The notes: generated from the letters alone by a model not told the origin. Positions 1 through 14,032 are shown, counted from the stretch's first letter. The stretch is DNA of 64,000 nucleotides from Janibacter cremeus (GCF_013409205.1 NZ_JACCAE010000001.1:2232001-2296000); one strand, 5' to 3'. Numbers and translations are program-made.

Positions 1-2
1 CG

Positions 3-146
3 CTCTCCGATGGTGCGCACACCGCCGACGACGTCGTGGCGACGGTCTACGCGGACGTCGATCGGTCTGTCTGGCCCGCCGCGAAGATGTCGGTTCTCGC
101 GCAGATGGCCTACGTTCTCGCGCAGATGGCCTACCTCGAGGCCTGA
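3..146 (+). CDS. MBL-fold metallo-hydrolase, C-terminal fragment
   Basis: The window opens inside a reading frame whose last 47 residues run from LSDGAHTADDVV to a TGA stop at 144-146. Such endings (TADDVVATVYADV...LAQMAYLEA) are typical of the C-terminal winged-helix segment of LACTB2-like metallo-beta-lactamase-fold hydrolases; the metal-binding part lies outside the window. A gene of this family sits next to crp in mycobacteria (Rv3677c beside Rv3676), which supports the call. A 21-bp tandem duplication (93-113 and 114-134) repeats VLAQMAY in frame. Family is inferred from the C-terminus and context only. Confidence 0.6.
   Translation, partial: LSDGAHTADDVVATVYADVDRSVWPAAKMSVLAQMAYVLAQMAYLEA
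93..134 (+). repeat. 21-bp in-frame tandem duplication
   Basis: Two identical 21-bp copies (93-113, 114-134) lie head to tail near the 3' end of the MBL-hydrolase gene. They add seven residues (VLAQMAY) without shifting the frame. Confidence 0.9.
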
Positions 147-331
147 CCGTCGAGCGTCGGGCGAAGTGATTGGCCGGTCCGGGGTCCACGGGCGCAGGGA
201 CGGGACGCACTTGGCGCGAAGTCCGGCCCACCGTGTCCATCTCCGTCGACCAGGTTTGACAGGCCGGACTCCGGCCTGGGCCGTGCCGACCCCGTCCGTG
301 TGCCCGCTTCAACGCGCCCCTGCGCCAGACA

Positions 332-366
332 GAAGGCCGCGTGCTCACCAGGAGCGCGCGGCCTTC
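332..366. terminator. Bidirectional hairpin terminator between MBL gene and crp
   Basis: A 10-bp perfect stem, GAAGGCCGCG (332-341) with CGCGGCCTTC (357-366), lies between two convergent genes: the MBL gene on the plus strand and crp on the minus strand. There is no strong T-tract on either side. The 238 bases from 147 to 384 hold nothing else I can recognise. Confidence 0.6.
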
Positions 367-384
367 GTCGTGTCGTGGTATGCG

Positions 385-1062
385 TCAGCGCGCGCGGCGG
401 GTGAGGCGCTCGACGTCGGTGAGCAGCACGGCCCGGGCCTCGAGGCGCAGCCAGCCACGCCCGGCGAAGTCGGCGAGCGCCTTGTTGACCGTCTCCCGGG
501 AGGCGCCGACGAGCTGGGCGAGCTCCTCCTGGGTGAGGTCGTGGCCGACCATGACACCCTCCTCGACGGGGCGACCGAATCGCTGGCTCAGCTCGAGCAG
601 AGCCTTGGCCACGCGCCCGGGGACGTCCGTGAAGACGAGGTCGGCGAGGTTCTCGTTGGTGCGGCGCAGACGGCGGGCCAAGGCGGCCAGCAGCGTGCCT
701 GCGATGTGCGAGTGGCTCCCCAAGAGGGTGACCAACTGCTCGTGACCCAGGCCGATGAGCTGCGTCTCGGCCACGGCGGTCGCCGTGGCCGTACGCGGAC
801 CGGGGTCGAAGAGGCTGAGCTCCCCCAACATCTCGGACGGGCCGAGGATCGCCAGCAGATTCTCCCGGCCGTCCGTGGAGGAGCGGCCGAGCTTGATCTT
901 GCCCTCGGTGATGACATAGAGACGATCACCCTGGTCGCCCTCGTTGAAGAGGACGTCCCCGCGCTCCATGCGCACAGGGGTCATCGTCGCCATCACCTCA
1001 GCGGCGTCGGCGTCGTCAAGAGTCGCGAAGAGCGGGGCGCGGCGTACGACATCGAGGTTCAC
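385..1062 (-). CDS. crp: Crp/FNR-family cAMP-responsive regulator (GlxR/Crp type)
   Basis: Global transcription factor of 225 aa. Residues 1-125 form the cyclic-nucleotide-binding beta barrel with a phosphate-binding cassette around GELSLFDPGPRTA (80-92). A long dimer helix follows, then a winged helix-turn-helix with recognition helix near 176-196 (LTQEELAQLVGASRETVNKA). Length and ending match actinobacterial GlxR/Crp (Rv3676-like), including R90-T91 in the cAMP pocket. The start is GTG at 1062, inside a short inverted repeat (1060-1075). It is divergent from nth with only 50 bp between them. A candidate Crp box precedes acs at 12169 in this window, so the protein may act on local acetate genes. 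Confidence 0.93.
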   Translation of the reverse strand: MNLDVVRRAPLFATLDDADAAEVMATMTPVRMERGDVLFNEGDQGDRLYVITEGKIKLGRSSTDGRENLLAILGPSEMLGELSLFDPGPRTATATAVAETQLIGLGHEQLVTLLGSHSHIAGTLLAALARRLRRTNENLADLVFTDVPGRVAKALLELSQRFGRPVEEGVMVGHDLTQEELAQLVGASRETVNKALADFAGRGWLRLEARAVLLTDVERLTRRAR

Positions 1063-1075
1063 ACAGCGCAGTGTG

Positions 1076-1096
1076 CCACGAGAGAGATTCTCGTGG
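1076..1096. promoter_or_regulatory. Inverted repeat in the crp/nth intergenic region
   Basis: CCACGAGA (1076-1083), 5-nt spacer, TCTCGTGG (1089-1096): a perfect 8-bp dyad in the 50-bp gap between the divergent crp and nth genes. It does not match the TGTGA-N6-TCACA Crp consensus. It could be an operator for an unidentified regulator or a 5'-UTR hairpin of crp. Confidence 0.4.
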
Positions 1097-1100
1097 GGCC

Positions 1101-1106
1101 TAGGCT
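1101..1106 (+). promoter_or_regulatory. -10 element of a leaderless nth promoter
   Basis: TAGGCT lies 6 nt before the GTG start of nth. This is the spacing at which transcription would begin at or next to the start codon. No Shine-Dalgarno sequence precedes the gene. Confidence 0.55.
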
Positions 1107-1112
1107 GCGGGG

Positions 1113-1844
1113 GTGTCTGCTGATCGCGTCGAGTCCCCGCTCGCCCTGACTCGTCGAGCTCGCCGCATGTACCGCACGTTGCACGGGCAGTACCCGTACG
1201 CGCACTGCGAGCTCGACTTCGACAACCCGTTGCAGCTGCTCGTCGCGACAGTGCTCTCGGCGCAGACGACGGATGTCACGGTCAACCGGGTCACTCCTGC
1301 TCTGTTCTCCCGATGGCCCACTGCGGCCGACCTCGCGTCGGCCGATCGGAGTGAGATGGAGGAGGTGCTGCGCCCGACCGGCTTCTTCCGGGCCAAGACC
1401 AACTCCGTGCTCAAGCTGGGCGCGGCCCTCGTGGAGGACCACGACGGGCAGGTACCACCGCGCCTGAAGGATCTGGTGAAGTTGCCGGGGGTGGGCCGCA
1501 AGACGGCGAACGTGGTCCTGGGCAATGCCTTCGGTATCCCGGGGATCACGGTCGACACGCACTTCGGCCGGTTGTCACGGCGCATGGGGTGGACGGACGA
1601 GGAGGACCCCGTCAAGGTCGAGCACGCGGTCGGTGGGCTCATCCCGCGCAAGGAGTGGACGATGCTCAGCCACGTCGTGATCTTCCACGGCCGCCGGACC
1701 TGCCACGCGCGACGACCGGCGTGCGGCGCCTGCCCCGTGGCCCGGTGGTGTCCGTCGTACGGGGTGGGCGAGACCGACCCCGAGGCGGCGGCCGCGCTCC
1801 TGAAGTACGAACTGGCGCCCGGAGCGGAGGCGAAGAGGGTATGA
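1113..1844 (+). CDS. nth: Endonuclease III (DNA glycosylase/AP lyase)
   Basis: Base-excision-repair enzyme that removes oxidised pyrimidines and cleaves the abasic site. The 243-aa protein has the helix-hairpin-helix LPGVGRKTA (about 124-132) with catalytic Lys130, the catalytic Asp148 in ITVDTH, and a C-terminal [4Fe-4S] loop C197-X6-C204-X2-C207-X5-C213. The GTG start at 1113 is favoured because the -10 hexamer TAGGCT ends 6 nt upstream (leaderless arrangement); an internal ATG at 1167 would remove the first 18 residues. The stop overlaps the NUDIX start (ATGA), so the two are probably co-transcribed and translationally coupled. Confidence 0.95.
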   Translation: MSADRVESPLALTRRARRMYRTLHGQYPYAHCELDFDNPLQLLVATVLSAQTTDVTVNRVTPALFSRWPTAADLASADRSEMEEVLRPTGFFRAKTNSVLKLGAALVEDHDGQVPPRLKDLVKLPGVGRKTANVVLGNAFGIPGITVDTHFGRLSRRMGWTDEEDPVKVEHAVGGLIPRKEWTMLSHVVIFHGRRTCHARRPACGACPVARWCPSYGVGETDPEAAAALLKYELAPGAEAKRV

Positions 1845-2530
1845 ACCACGTCGAGTCGCCGCCACCCGGGTGGTTGGTCAGGTGCGCGGCGAACCTCCAC
1901 GCCGACCTTCCGGACTGGTTCACCCGTTTCGAGCCACCGGAGGACCCGCCGCGACGCTCTGCGGTCCTCATGCTCTTCGGACCGGGCGAGGACGGCCCGC
2001 GCGTCGTGCTGACGCAGCGGTCGGAGACGTTGCGTAGCCATGCCAGCCAGGTCTCCTTCCCGGGCGGCAAGCTCGATCCGGGGGAGACCCCGGTCCAGGC
2101 AGCGCTGCGGGAGACGTGGGAGGAGGTCGGAGTCGACCCCTCCGCCGTCGAGGTCATGGGATCATTCCCCGAACTGTGGCTCGGGCCGAGCAGCAACGCG
2201 GTCACTCCGGTGCTGGGCTGGGTGCGTGAGCCGCACCCCCTTCGCGTCATTGACCGGGGAGAGGTGGCCCGCGTCGAATGGGTTTCGGTCGCAGACCTGG
2301 TCGACCCGACCCACCGGTTCACGGTCAAGGGCCCGTCGGGTTATGTCGGGCCGGGCTTCGATGTGGCGGACCTCTTCGTCTGGGGTTTCACCGCACAGCT
2401 GCTCACGGTGCTCCTCGAGGCTGCGGGCATGGCGCAACCGTGGGACGAATCAACCCAACGCCGGCTGCCGTGGCGCTTCGTGCGCCAGTACCTCAGCGCG
2501 CGTGCTGGACGGCGTCGAGCCAGTCGATGA
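1841..2530 (+). CDS. CoA-type NUDIX hydrolase
   Basis: Probable nucleoside-diphosphate-X hydrolase of the coenzyme A pyrophosphatase type (NudL/YeaB-like), 229 aa. The NUDIX box spans about 76-98: G-x5-E-x7-R-E-x2-E-E-x-G, read as GGKLDPGE...RETWEEVGV. It is preceded by the SFPGG segment common in CoA pyrophosphatases. The ATG at 1841 overlaps the nth stop by four bases. The 3' end overlaps the convergent ephE-like gene by 38 nt. In mycobacteria a thioredoxin-like gene and the protease gene marP flank the NUDIX gene; neither is present here. Confidence 0.85.
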   Translation: MNHVESPPPGWLVRCAANLHADLPDWFTRFEPPEDPPRRSAVLMLFGPGEDGPRVVLTQRSETLRSHASQVSFPGGKLDPGETPVQAALRETWEEVGVDPSAVEVMGSFPELWLGPSSNAVTPVLGWVREPHPLRVIDRGEVARVEWVSVADLVDPTHRFTVKGPSGYVGPGFDVADLFVWGFTAQLLTVLLEAAGMAQPWDESTQRRLPWRFVRQYLSARAGRRRASR

Positions 2531-3404
2531 GCAGCGAGCTCATCTGCTCGGGAGCCTCCTCCGGCACGAAGTGACCGACGTCCGGGATCTGGCTGACCTG
2601 CAGCGGCCCGCTCGTGTGCCGACGACTCTCTGCAGACAGGATCGGTAGTGAGGACGGATCGTGCTCTCCGTGCACGTGGAGGACCGGCACGGAGATCTCC
2701 TCGCGGACCCGGTGCAGGTATCGGGCTCCCGATGGGGTGAAGCGGCAGCGGTGGACCCACCGGTGGTACTCCGCAGCGGCTTGTCCGGCGAAGGGGACGG
2801 ACATCGCCTCCGTGTACCGGTCGACCACCTGCGGGGTCAGCCACCCGAGATCCGGTCCGGACCAGGCGCGCAGACGGCGAGCCACGCTCATGGCCTGCCG
2901 CTCGGGGGCGAAGGGGGTCTGCATCGCCCGGAGGTAACTGTTGGAGCGCCACTGGAAGGGATGACGCCACATCGCCCGGTGGAAGACTGCCGGGTGGGGG
3001 GCGGACACCGCCGCGACGGCGGCCGTCATGTCGGGATGGAGGCTCGGCATGCTCCAGGCGAACCCCGCTCCGAGTCCGTGCCCGACGAAGACCGCACGCT
3101 CGGCGCCGAGGCTGCGCACGATCGCGGCGAGGTCGTCACAGGCAGTCGAGGCGTCATGGCCGTGCGGTGGCTTGTCGCTGGCACCGAATCCGCGCAGGTC
3201 GAGCGCGACGGCGCGGTACCCCGCCGCGGCCACCGCGGGCAACTGAAGCCGCCAGGACCACCAGAACTGCGGGTAGCCGTGGACGAAGAGGACCAGGGGG
3301 CCGCGGCCCATGGATGCGACGTGGAAGCGAGCGCCGTTCGCAGATACGAATCGGTGCTCCCACGGTCCTTGGATCAGGGCCGTGGCGGCATCGGGAGGAT
3401 TCAG
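2493..3404 (-). CDS. Alpha/beta hydrolase, epoxide hydrolase (EphE)-like, nucleophile replaced
   Basis: About 300 aa with the epoxide-hydrolase/haloalkane-dehalogenase layout: oxyanion-hole segment VHGYPQFWWSW, DLRGFGASDKP, a nucleophile-elbow strand, cap domain, acid-site HGEHDPSS and base-site DVGHFVPEE. The elbow reads V-G-H-G-L-G-A-G, so a glycine occupies the place of the usual Asp or Ser; classical hydrolysis would need another residue. No ATG, GTG or TTG starts the frame before conserved sequence. The given 5' end is a CTG at 3404 that overlaps the holin-like stop (CTGA), suggesting translational coupling. An in-frame ATG at 3311 would delete the first strands. Position beside nth/NUDIX matches ephE (Rv3670). 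Confidence 0.75.
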   Translation of the reverse strand: MNPPDAATALIQGPWEHRFVSANGARFHVASMGRGPLVLFVHGYPQFWWSWRLQLPAVAAAGYRAVALDLRGFGASDKPPHGHDASTACDDLAAIVRSLGAERAVFVGHGLGAGFAWSMPSLHPDMTAAVAAVSAPHPAVFHRAMWRHPFQWRSNSYLRAMQTPFAPERQAMSVARRLRAWSGPDLGWLTPQVVDRYTEAMSVPFAGQAAAEYHRWVHRCRFTPSGARYLHRVREEISVPVLHVHGEHDPSSLPILSAESRRHTSGPLQVSQIPDVGHFVPEEAPEQMSSLLIDWLDAVQHAR

Positions 3405-3859
3405 CGGCCCGGCTTGATCGCCGTCATGGACTCCTGGGCGTTGCGGATGGCCTTCTGCGGCACCGCATTGGCCTTGGCCTTCTTGACCGCCTTGATGCCG
3501 AGGAGCCCGAGCACTGCCGCAATGAGGAAGAGGACGAGCGTGACGATCAGGTACCCGGCCCACACCGGCAGCCACACCGCGACCACCTGGGCGAGGGTGT
3601 GGAAGAGGAAGATCAGCCCGAGCAGGGCGAGGAACGCCGCGACCCCGAGGAAGGCGACCCCCTTGCCACCGAAGGAGACCCCTCGGGAGATCTCGGTCTT
3701 GGCAAGCTGGATCTCGTTCTGGACGAGAGCCGAGAGGTCGTGCGAGGCATCGGCGACGAGCTGGCCGACGGTCCGCTCCGTCTCCCCAGGTGCCGGCTGA
3801 CCGACGACGCGGCGGGCGGCTCGCTCGGCGGGGGTGCTGGTGGCGCTGTCGTTGCTCAT
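3401..3859 (-). CDS. Small membrane protein, actinobacterial holin-X family (PF07332)
   Basis: 152-aa membrane protein. The N-terminus is polar, followed by an amphipathic stretch (TVGQLVADASHDLSALVQNE) and two hydrophobic segments (about 73-96 and 105-128), then a basic tail. This is the pattern of putative Actinobacterial Holin-X proteins, which are chromosomal and not evidence of a prophage. ATG at 3859 is preceded by AGGAG at a good distance. A longer open frame to 4048 lacks a better site. Similar genes lie beside ephE in mycobacteria (Rv3669). The function is unknown; it overlaps the downstream hydrolase by 4 nt. Confidence 0.75.
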   Translation of the reverse strand: MSNDSATSTPAERAARRVVGQPAPGETERTVGQLVADASHDLSALVQNEIQLAKTEISRGVSFGGKGVAFLGVAAFLALLGLIFLFHTLAQVVAVWLPVWAGYLIVTLVLFLIAAVLGLLGIKAVKKAKANAVPQKAIRNAQESMTAIKPGR

Positions 3860-4082
3860 GGTGCTCCTGGTCGCGACGGTGACCCACCACGGATGGGCCG
3901 GGCCTTGTGCAACCGCAAGCCTACCCACCAGTCCGTGGAAACGAGGGAACCGTGGCGCGAGACGTCGCTGCGAACACGTCCACACTCCTGTGGCGCGACA
4001 ACCTCGCGCAGGGAACCTCCTTCGTCGCGGCGTGGAAACGCTCGCCACAGGTGCTTGCTCCGCGGGCCCCCTGGAGGGCGAT

Positions 4083-4112
4083 TTGGCATGCGAGAGATCC
4101 GTGTTCTAGTGT
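4083..4112 (+). promoter_or_regulatory. Candidate upstream rrn promoter
   Basis: TTGGCA (4083-4088), 18-nt spacer, TAGTGT (4107-4112). It lies about 570 bp before mature 16S and is the most distal of the tandem promoter candidates. Confidence 0.4.
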
Positions 4113-4254
4113 TCTTCCTGTCAGCCCGAGAGGGAGGAACGGACACCAAGTAGCGGCCCTTGCCGGGTCGCACCAAGTAGGCCGGTCCCCAGGGTTGACA
4201 GCCCCTCGTCCACGTTGACGGATTCTTGGTCATCACGACCACGGAACCGACGAT

Positions 4255-4283
4255 TTGGAGCCGCACAGCCTCGCTGCTACGGT
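4255..4283 (+). promoter_or_regulatory. Candidate rrn promoter
   Basis: TTGGAG (4255-4260), 17-nt spacer, TACGGT (4278-4283). The spacing is ideal for the housekeeping sigma factor, and the site is about 400 bp upstream of 16S. Confidence 0.5.
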
Positions 4284-4351
4284 GGGTTTCCGCCGCTGAA
4301 GATCCAAGCGCGATCAAGCAGTCCGGCCGCTCATGAGAGCGGGTCACGGAT

Positions 4352-4381
4352 TTGACGCCCAAGAGTGGACAGCGGCAGGAT
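4352..4381 (+). promoter_or_regulatory. Candidate proximal rrn promoter
   Basis: TTGACG (4352-4357), 18-nt spacer, CAGGAT (4376-4381), just before the AT-rich leader. This is the best positioned candidate for the main rrn promoter. Confidence 0.5.
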
Positions 4382-4443
4382 AAAGAAGTTGCCCCTTGTG
4401 CGGTTCACTGGTTGGTGGGTTGTGTGGGGTGTGCGTGTGAATC

Positions 4444-4460
4444 TTGAGAACTCAACAGCG
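4444..4460 (+). promoter_or_regulatory. boxA-like element in the rrn leader
   Basis: CTTGAGAACTCAACAGC resembles the TTGAGAACTCAACAG element found in actinobacterial rRNA leaders, linked to Nus-dependent antitermination and precursor processing. A similar element (TTGAGAACTACACAGTGG) precedes 23S at 6590. Confidence 0.6.
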
Positions 4461-4679
4461 TGTCAAATGATCGATGCCAATACCTCGTTTCTTGGCTGAT
4501 TGTTGCTGGCTACTTTTGTGGTTGGTGATGGTTGGTTGGGGAGCATATTTTCTTTGGTTGATTGAGATGATTAGCAGTTTTTGCTAGTTGTTCTTGCTCA
4601 GCTGGGATTGTGAGCCCTTTGTTGGGTTATTGATTGGCTCTTGGTCCTGCATTTTGTGTGGGGTTGGGGGTTTTTATCA

Positions 4680-9737
<5,058 letters not shown>

Positions 9738-9855
9738 CACACAACACTTGTTGCGTAAAGAAGTAGTGCTCCGCGTCCACTGTGCAGTTCCCGAGATACG
9801 GTCAGACCCCCCCTTTGACCCACCAAGGGGGCACGGCAAATCGTATTTCCATAGA

Positions 9856-9973
9856 GTTACGGCTGTCACAGCGAAAGGGAAACGCCCGGTCCCATTCCGA
9901 ACCCGGAAGCTAAGCCTTTCAGCGCCGATGGTACTGCACTGGAGACGGTGTGGGAGAGTAGGACGCAGCCGGA
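9856..9973 (+). rRNA. rrf: 5S ribosomal RNA
   Basis: About 118 nt, from GTTACGGCTGTCACAGCG to GACGCAGCCGGAC, with the typical core CGCCCGGTCCCATTCCGAAC. The 5' GTTACGGCTG pairs with the 3' CAGCCGGAC to form helix I. It lies 118 nt after 23S, in the usual 16S-23S-5S order. Confidence 0.95.
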
Positions 9974-9989
9974 CAACCATTAGAAAAGC

Positions 9990-10020
9990 GAAAGCCCCCG
10001 ACGAGTCGTCGGGGGCTTTC
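9990..10020 (+). terminator. Terminator of the rrn operon
   Basis: A perfect 15-bp stem: GAAAGCCCCCGACGA (9990-10004) with TCGTCGGGGGCTTTC (10006-10020), 17 nt after 5S. The innermost pairs will open to form the loop. Confidence 0.85.
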
Positions 10021-10101
10021 GTACGTCCCAACGACCAAGGCCCTGCGAGTCCACCGCGTGCGTCAGAGCCGTGGATTCTCGGGCAAGTGTGTTGGGGCAC
10101 G

Positions 10102-10144
10102 CGAAGGGGCCGGCCCGCCGATCATCGGCGGGCCGGCCCCTTCG
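10102..10144 (-). terminator. Terminator of acs
   Basis: A 21-bp perfect inverted repeat (10102-10122 with 10124-10144) of very high GC content, 13 nt downstream of the acs stop on the minus strand. Together with the rrn terminator it isolates the two converging units. Confidence 0.8.
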
Positions 10145-10157
10145 TCGTCCTGGGGGA

Positions 10158-12104
<1,947 letters not shown>

Positions 12105-12168
12105 GTGTCCTCCTCGTCGAGTGGCCGTGCGTCACCGCACGGTGGATACCTCTCCTACCTTCCCCCGA

Positions 12169-12184
12169 TGTGGTCACGAGCACA
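12169..12184. promoter_or_regulatory. Candidate Crp/GlxR binding site upstream of acs
   Basis: TGTGG-TCACGA-GCACA fits the Crp/GlxR consensus TGTGA-N6-TCACA in eight of ten half-site positions. It is centred about 73 nt upstream of the acs start and about 216 nt upstream of phhA on the other side. A crp gene is present at 385-1062. Confidence 0.6.
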
Positions 12185-12392
12185 ATCGGTGTCCGTTCAC
12201 CGTCGCCGGGCGTCGGTCTCGGGGCGACGAACGGCAGCCACCGCACGGCATGGGGTCCGGGGTGGGCACTGTGCGCAGAGGTCGCGGGAGTGGGCTCGAG
12301 GCGCACTGCACATCCTGACCAGTGATCTGCGCTTCCGTAGCCGGGTCGGGCGTCATCTGTCACTCTTGACTGACCACAAGGAGGTGGTGGAT

Positions 12393-13292
12393 GTGTTCAC
12401 CGAGGGACAGTTGTACTCACCCGTGACCGAGCACGAGGACGGCTCCGTGGAGGTCCACCTCGCGGACACCCACCCGGGCCGGGACGATCAGGAGTACCTG
12501 CGTCGCCGGGGCGAGATCGCAGGGATCGCACTGCGATGGGACCGGGGCCGCGAGCCCGTCCCGACCGTGACGTACACCGAGGACGAGCACGAGGTGTGGC
12601 GCCGGGTCAGCGACGAGCTCGCACCCCTGCACGAGCTCCACGCGCACCCTGAGTACCTCGCCGCCAAGGAGCGACTCGCTCTCCCCGTCGACCACGTCCC
12701 GCAGTTGCACGAGGTCAGCGAGCATCTGCTCCCGCTGACCGGATGGCGGTACGTGTGCGCGCCGGGTCTGGTCCCGTTGCGGGACTTCTACGCCGATCTT
12801 GGCGGCCAGACCTTTAATTCCACCCAGTACCTGCGCCACGGCGCCGAGCCGCTCTACACGCCGGAGCCGGACATCATCCACGAGGTGATCGGGCACGGGA
12901 ACCAGCTGGCCAGCCCACGTCTGGCCGCGATCACCGAGGCCGCAGGCGCGGCGTCCCTGCGGCTGGAGACGGACGAGGCCATGCAGTTCGTGGCCGATGT
13001 CTTCTGGTTCTCGATCGAGTTCGGCGTGGCCTACGACGGTGACGACCTCAAGGCCTACGGGGCCGGGATCCTCTCCAGCTTCGGGGAGATCCAGGAGTAC
13101 TCATCGATGGAGATCCGCGACCTCGATCTCGCGGACATGGGCACGCTCAACTACGACATCACGAAGTACCAGCCGGTGCTCTTCGCGGCCCAGAGCCTGG
13201 GGCACCTCGAGGACGTCGTCGGCGGCTTCTTCGCCACGGTCACTGATGAGTCCGCCGCATCGCTGCGGGCCGGGGCGGCCGCGGCCAGCTGA
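12393..13292 (+). CDS. phhA: Phenylalanine 4-monooxygenase (phenylalanine hydroxylase)
   Basis: Pterin-dependent, non-haem iron aromatic amino acid hydroxylase that converts Phe to Tyr. The 299-aa protein has the iron-binding IIHEVIGHGNQL (His163, His168) and Glu209 in FSIEFG, the 2-His-1-Glu triad. It is the single-domain bacterial type without the long ACT regulatory region. Start GTG at 12393 is chosen because AAGGAGG (12378-12384) sits 8 nt upstream. It is divergent from acs over 288 bp and converges on the bioQ-like gene. No pterin-recycling gene (phhB) is visible nearby. Confidence 0.9.
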   Translation: MFTEGQLYSPVTEHEDGSVEVHLADTHPGRDDQEYLRRRGEIAGIALRWDRGREPVPTVTYTEDEHEVWRRVSDELAPLHELHAHPEYLAAKERLALPVDHVPQLHEVSEHLLPLTGWRYVCAPGLVPLRDFYADLGGQTFNSTQYLRHGAEPLYTPEPDIIHEVIGHGNQLASPRLAAITEAAGAASLRLETDEAMQFVADVFWFSIEFGVAYDGDDLKAYGAGILSSFGEIQEYSSMEIRDLDLADMGTLNYDITKYQPVLFAAQSLGHLEDVVGGFFATVTDESAASLRAGAAAAS

Positions 13293-13299
13293 GACGGGC

Positions 13300-13329
13300 G
13301 CCGGTCAGAGCAATGCCGGTCAGAGCAAT
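13300..13329. repeat. 15-bp tandem duplication at the bioQ stop codon
   Basis: GCCGGTCAGAGCAAT occurs twice in a row (13300-13314, 13315-13329). It duplicates the last two codons and stop of the TetR gene, so the protein still ends at the first stop. Confidence 0.85.
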
Positions 13330-13922
13330 GCGTTGATGCCGGCGAGCACGATGTTCACGCCGGTGTCGAAGTCGGTCGGTGCGCGCTCGCCGAAGGTGAT
13401 GCCCGACCGGGCCGCGTGGTCGTGGGACTGCTCGTCGTAGGCGTGCCCGTAGACGAAGTGCAGGAGGGTGCGGGCCGCTGTGGGGGCCACCTTGTGGGTC
13501 AGGCCCGCCTCGACCAGCAGGTCGCACAGCCCGACGAAGGGTGCGTGCCCCCCCATACCGAAGGCCCACATGCTCATGACGAGGTCGGCGCCGTCCGGGT
13601 AGGCGGTCACTGCGTCGCGGACGTCGCAGCACTGTTGGCGCGCCTGGTCCTGCCAGCCGCCCGGCGGGGAGACGGTGCGCGGGCCACGCGCGATGATCTC
13701 GTCCGCGACGGCACCGAGCAGCGCCTGCTTGTTCTCGAAATGGTGGTACAGGGCGCTCTGCTGCACCCCGAGCTCGGTCCCGATCGCGCGCATCGTCAGG
13801 TCGGGCAGGCCCACCCCGGCGAGGATGGTCAGGGCAGTGTCCACGACATGCGCCCGGGTGAGGCGCTGCGTGGGGGCGCGGCGTGGGGCCGGCACGGCCC
13901 TCCCTTCGTCGTGGTTGTCCAT
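13320..13922 (-). CDS. bioQ: TetR-family regulator, probable BioQ
   Basis: 200-aa TetR-type repressor: N-terminal HTH (TRAHVVDTALTIL...TMRAIGTELGVQQSALYHHF, about 22-65) and an alpha-helical ligand domain. It is divergent from bioB. The intergenic DNA carries two perfect copies of the BioQ-type palindrome TGAAC-N3-GTTCA, placed on a consensus promoter directed at bioB. BioQ of corynebacteria and relatives recognises a TGAAC-N3-GTTAC-like box and represses biotin genes, so BioQ is the best call. The target bioB gene is broken here. A 15-bp tandem duplication covers its stop codon. Confidence 0.75.
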   Translation of the reverse strand: MDNHDEGRAVPAPRRAPTQRLTRAHVVDTALTILAGVGLPDLTMRAIGTELGVQQSALYHHFENKQALLGAVADEIIARGPRTVSPPGGWQDQARQQCCDVRDAVTAYPDGADLVMSMWAFGMGGHAPFVGLCDLLVEAGLTHKVAPTAARTLLHFVYGHAYDEQSHDHAARSGITFGERAPTDFDTGVNIVLAGINALL

Positions 13923-13930
13923 GGAACAAC

Positions 13931-13959
13931 TTGACCCTACCGGTCCACGCCCCTAATAT
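13931..13959 (+). promoter_or_regulatory. Housekeeping promoter of bioB
   Basis: TTGACC (13931-13936), exactly 17 nt, TAATAT (13954-13959). This is one of the closest matches to the sigma-70 consensus in the window. Its predicted start (about 13966) falls inside the first BioQ box. Confidence 0.75.
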
Positions 13960-13991
13960 GAACGCCGTTCACCGTGGGTGAACGGCGTTCA
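13959..13991. promoter_or_regulatory. Two BioQ-type operators
   Basis: TGAACGCCGTTCA (13959-13971) and TGAACGGCGTTCA (13979-13991) are each TGAAC-N3-GTTCA palindromes. Together they form a 15-bp perfect inverted repeat with a 3-nt centre. They overlap the bioB -10 end and transcription start, as expected for repression. Confidence 0.8.
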
Positions 13992-14032
13992 GTGTCAGCA
14001 CGTTGAGCCATGTACCCGCCGGAGGTGGACAG

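Larger units (their letters stand above)
3860..4679. other. Leader region of the rrn operon, no protein gene
   Basis: These 820 bases between the holin-like gene and 16S carry no convincing coding frame. They become clearly AT-richer towards the 16S gene. They contain at least three promoter-like pairs (4083-4112, 4255-4283, 4352-4381), a fourth weaker TTGACA at 4195, and a boxA-like antitermination/processing element at 4444-4460. Confidence 0.7.

Noticed and set aside
3401..3859. Holin-X gene as a sign of a prophage
   Set aside because: No other phage gene is nearby, and the family is chromosomal in actinobacteria.
4195..4223. TTGACA at 4195 as a full rrn promoter
   Set aside because: The -35 is perfect, but at 17 nt the sequence is ACGGAT, a poor -10; I list it only as a weak candidate within the leader.
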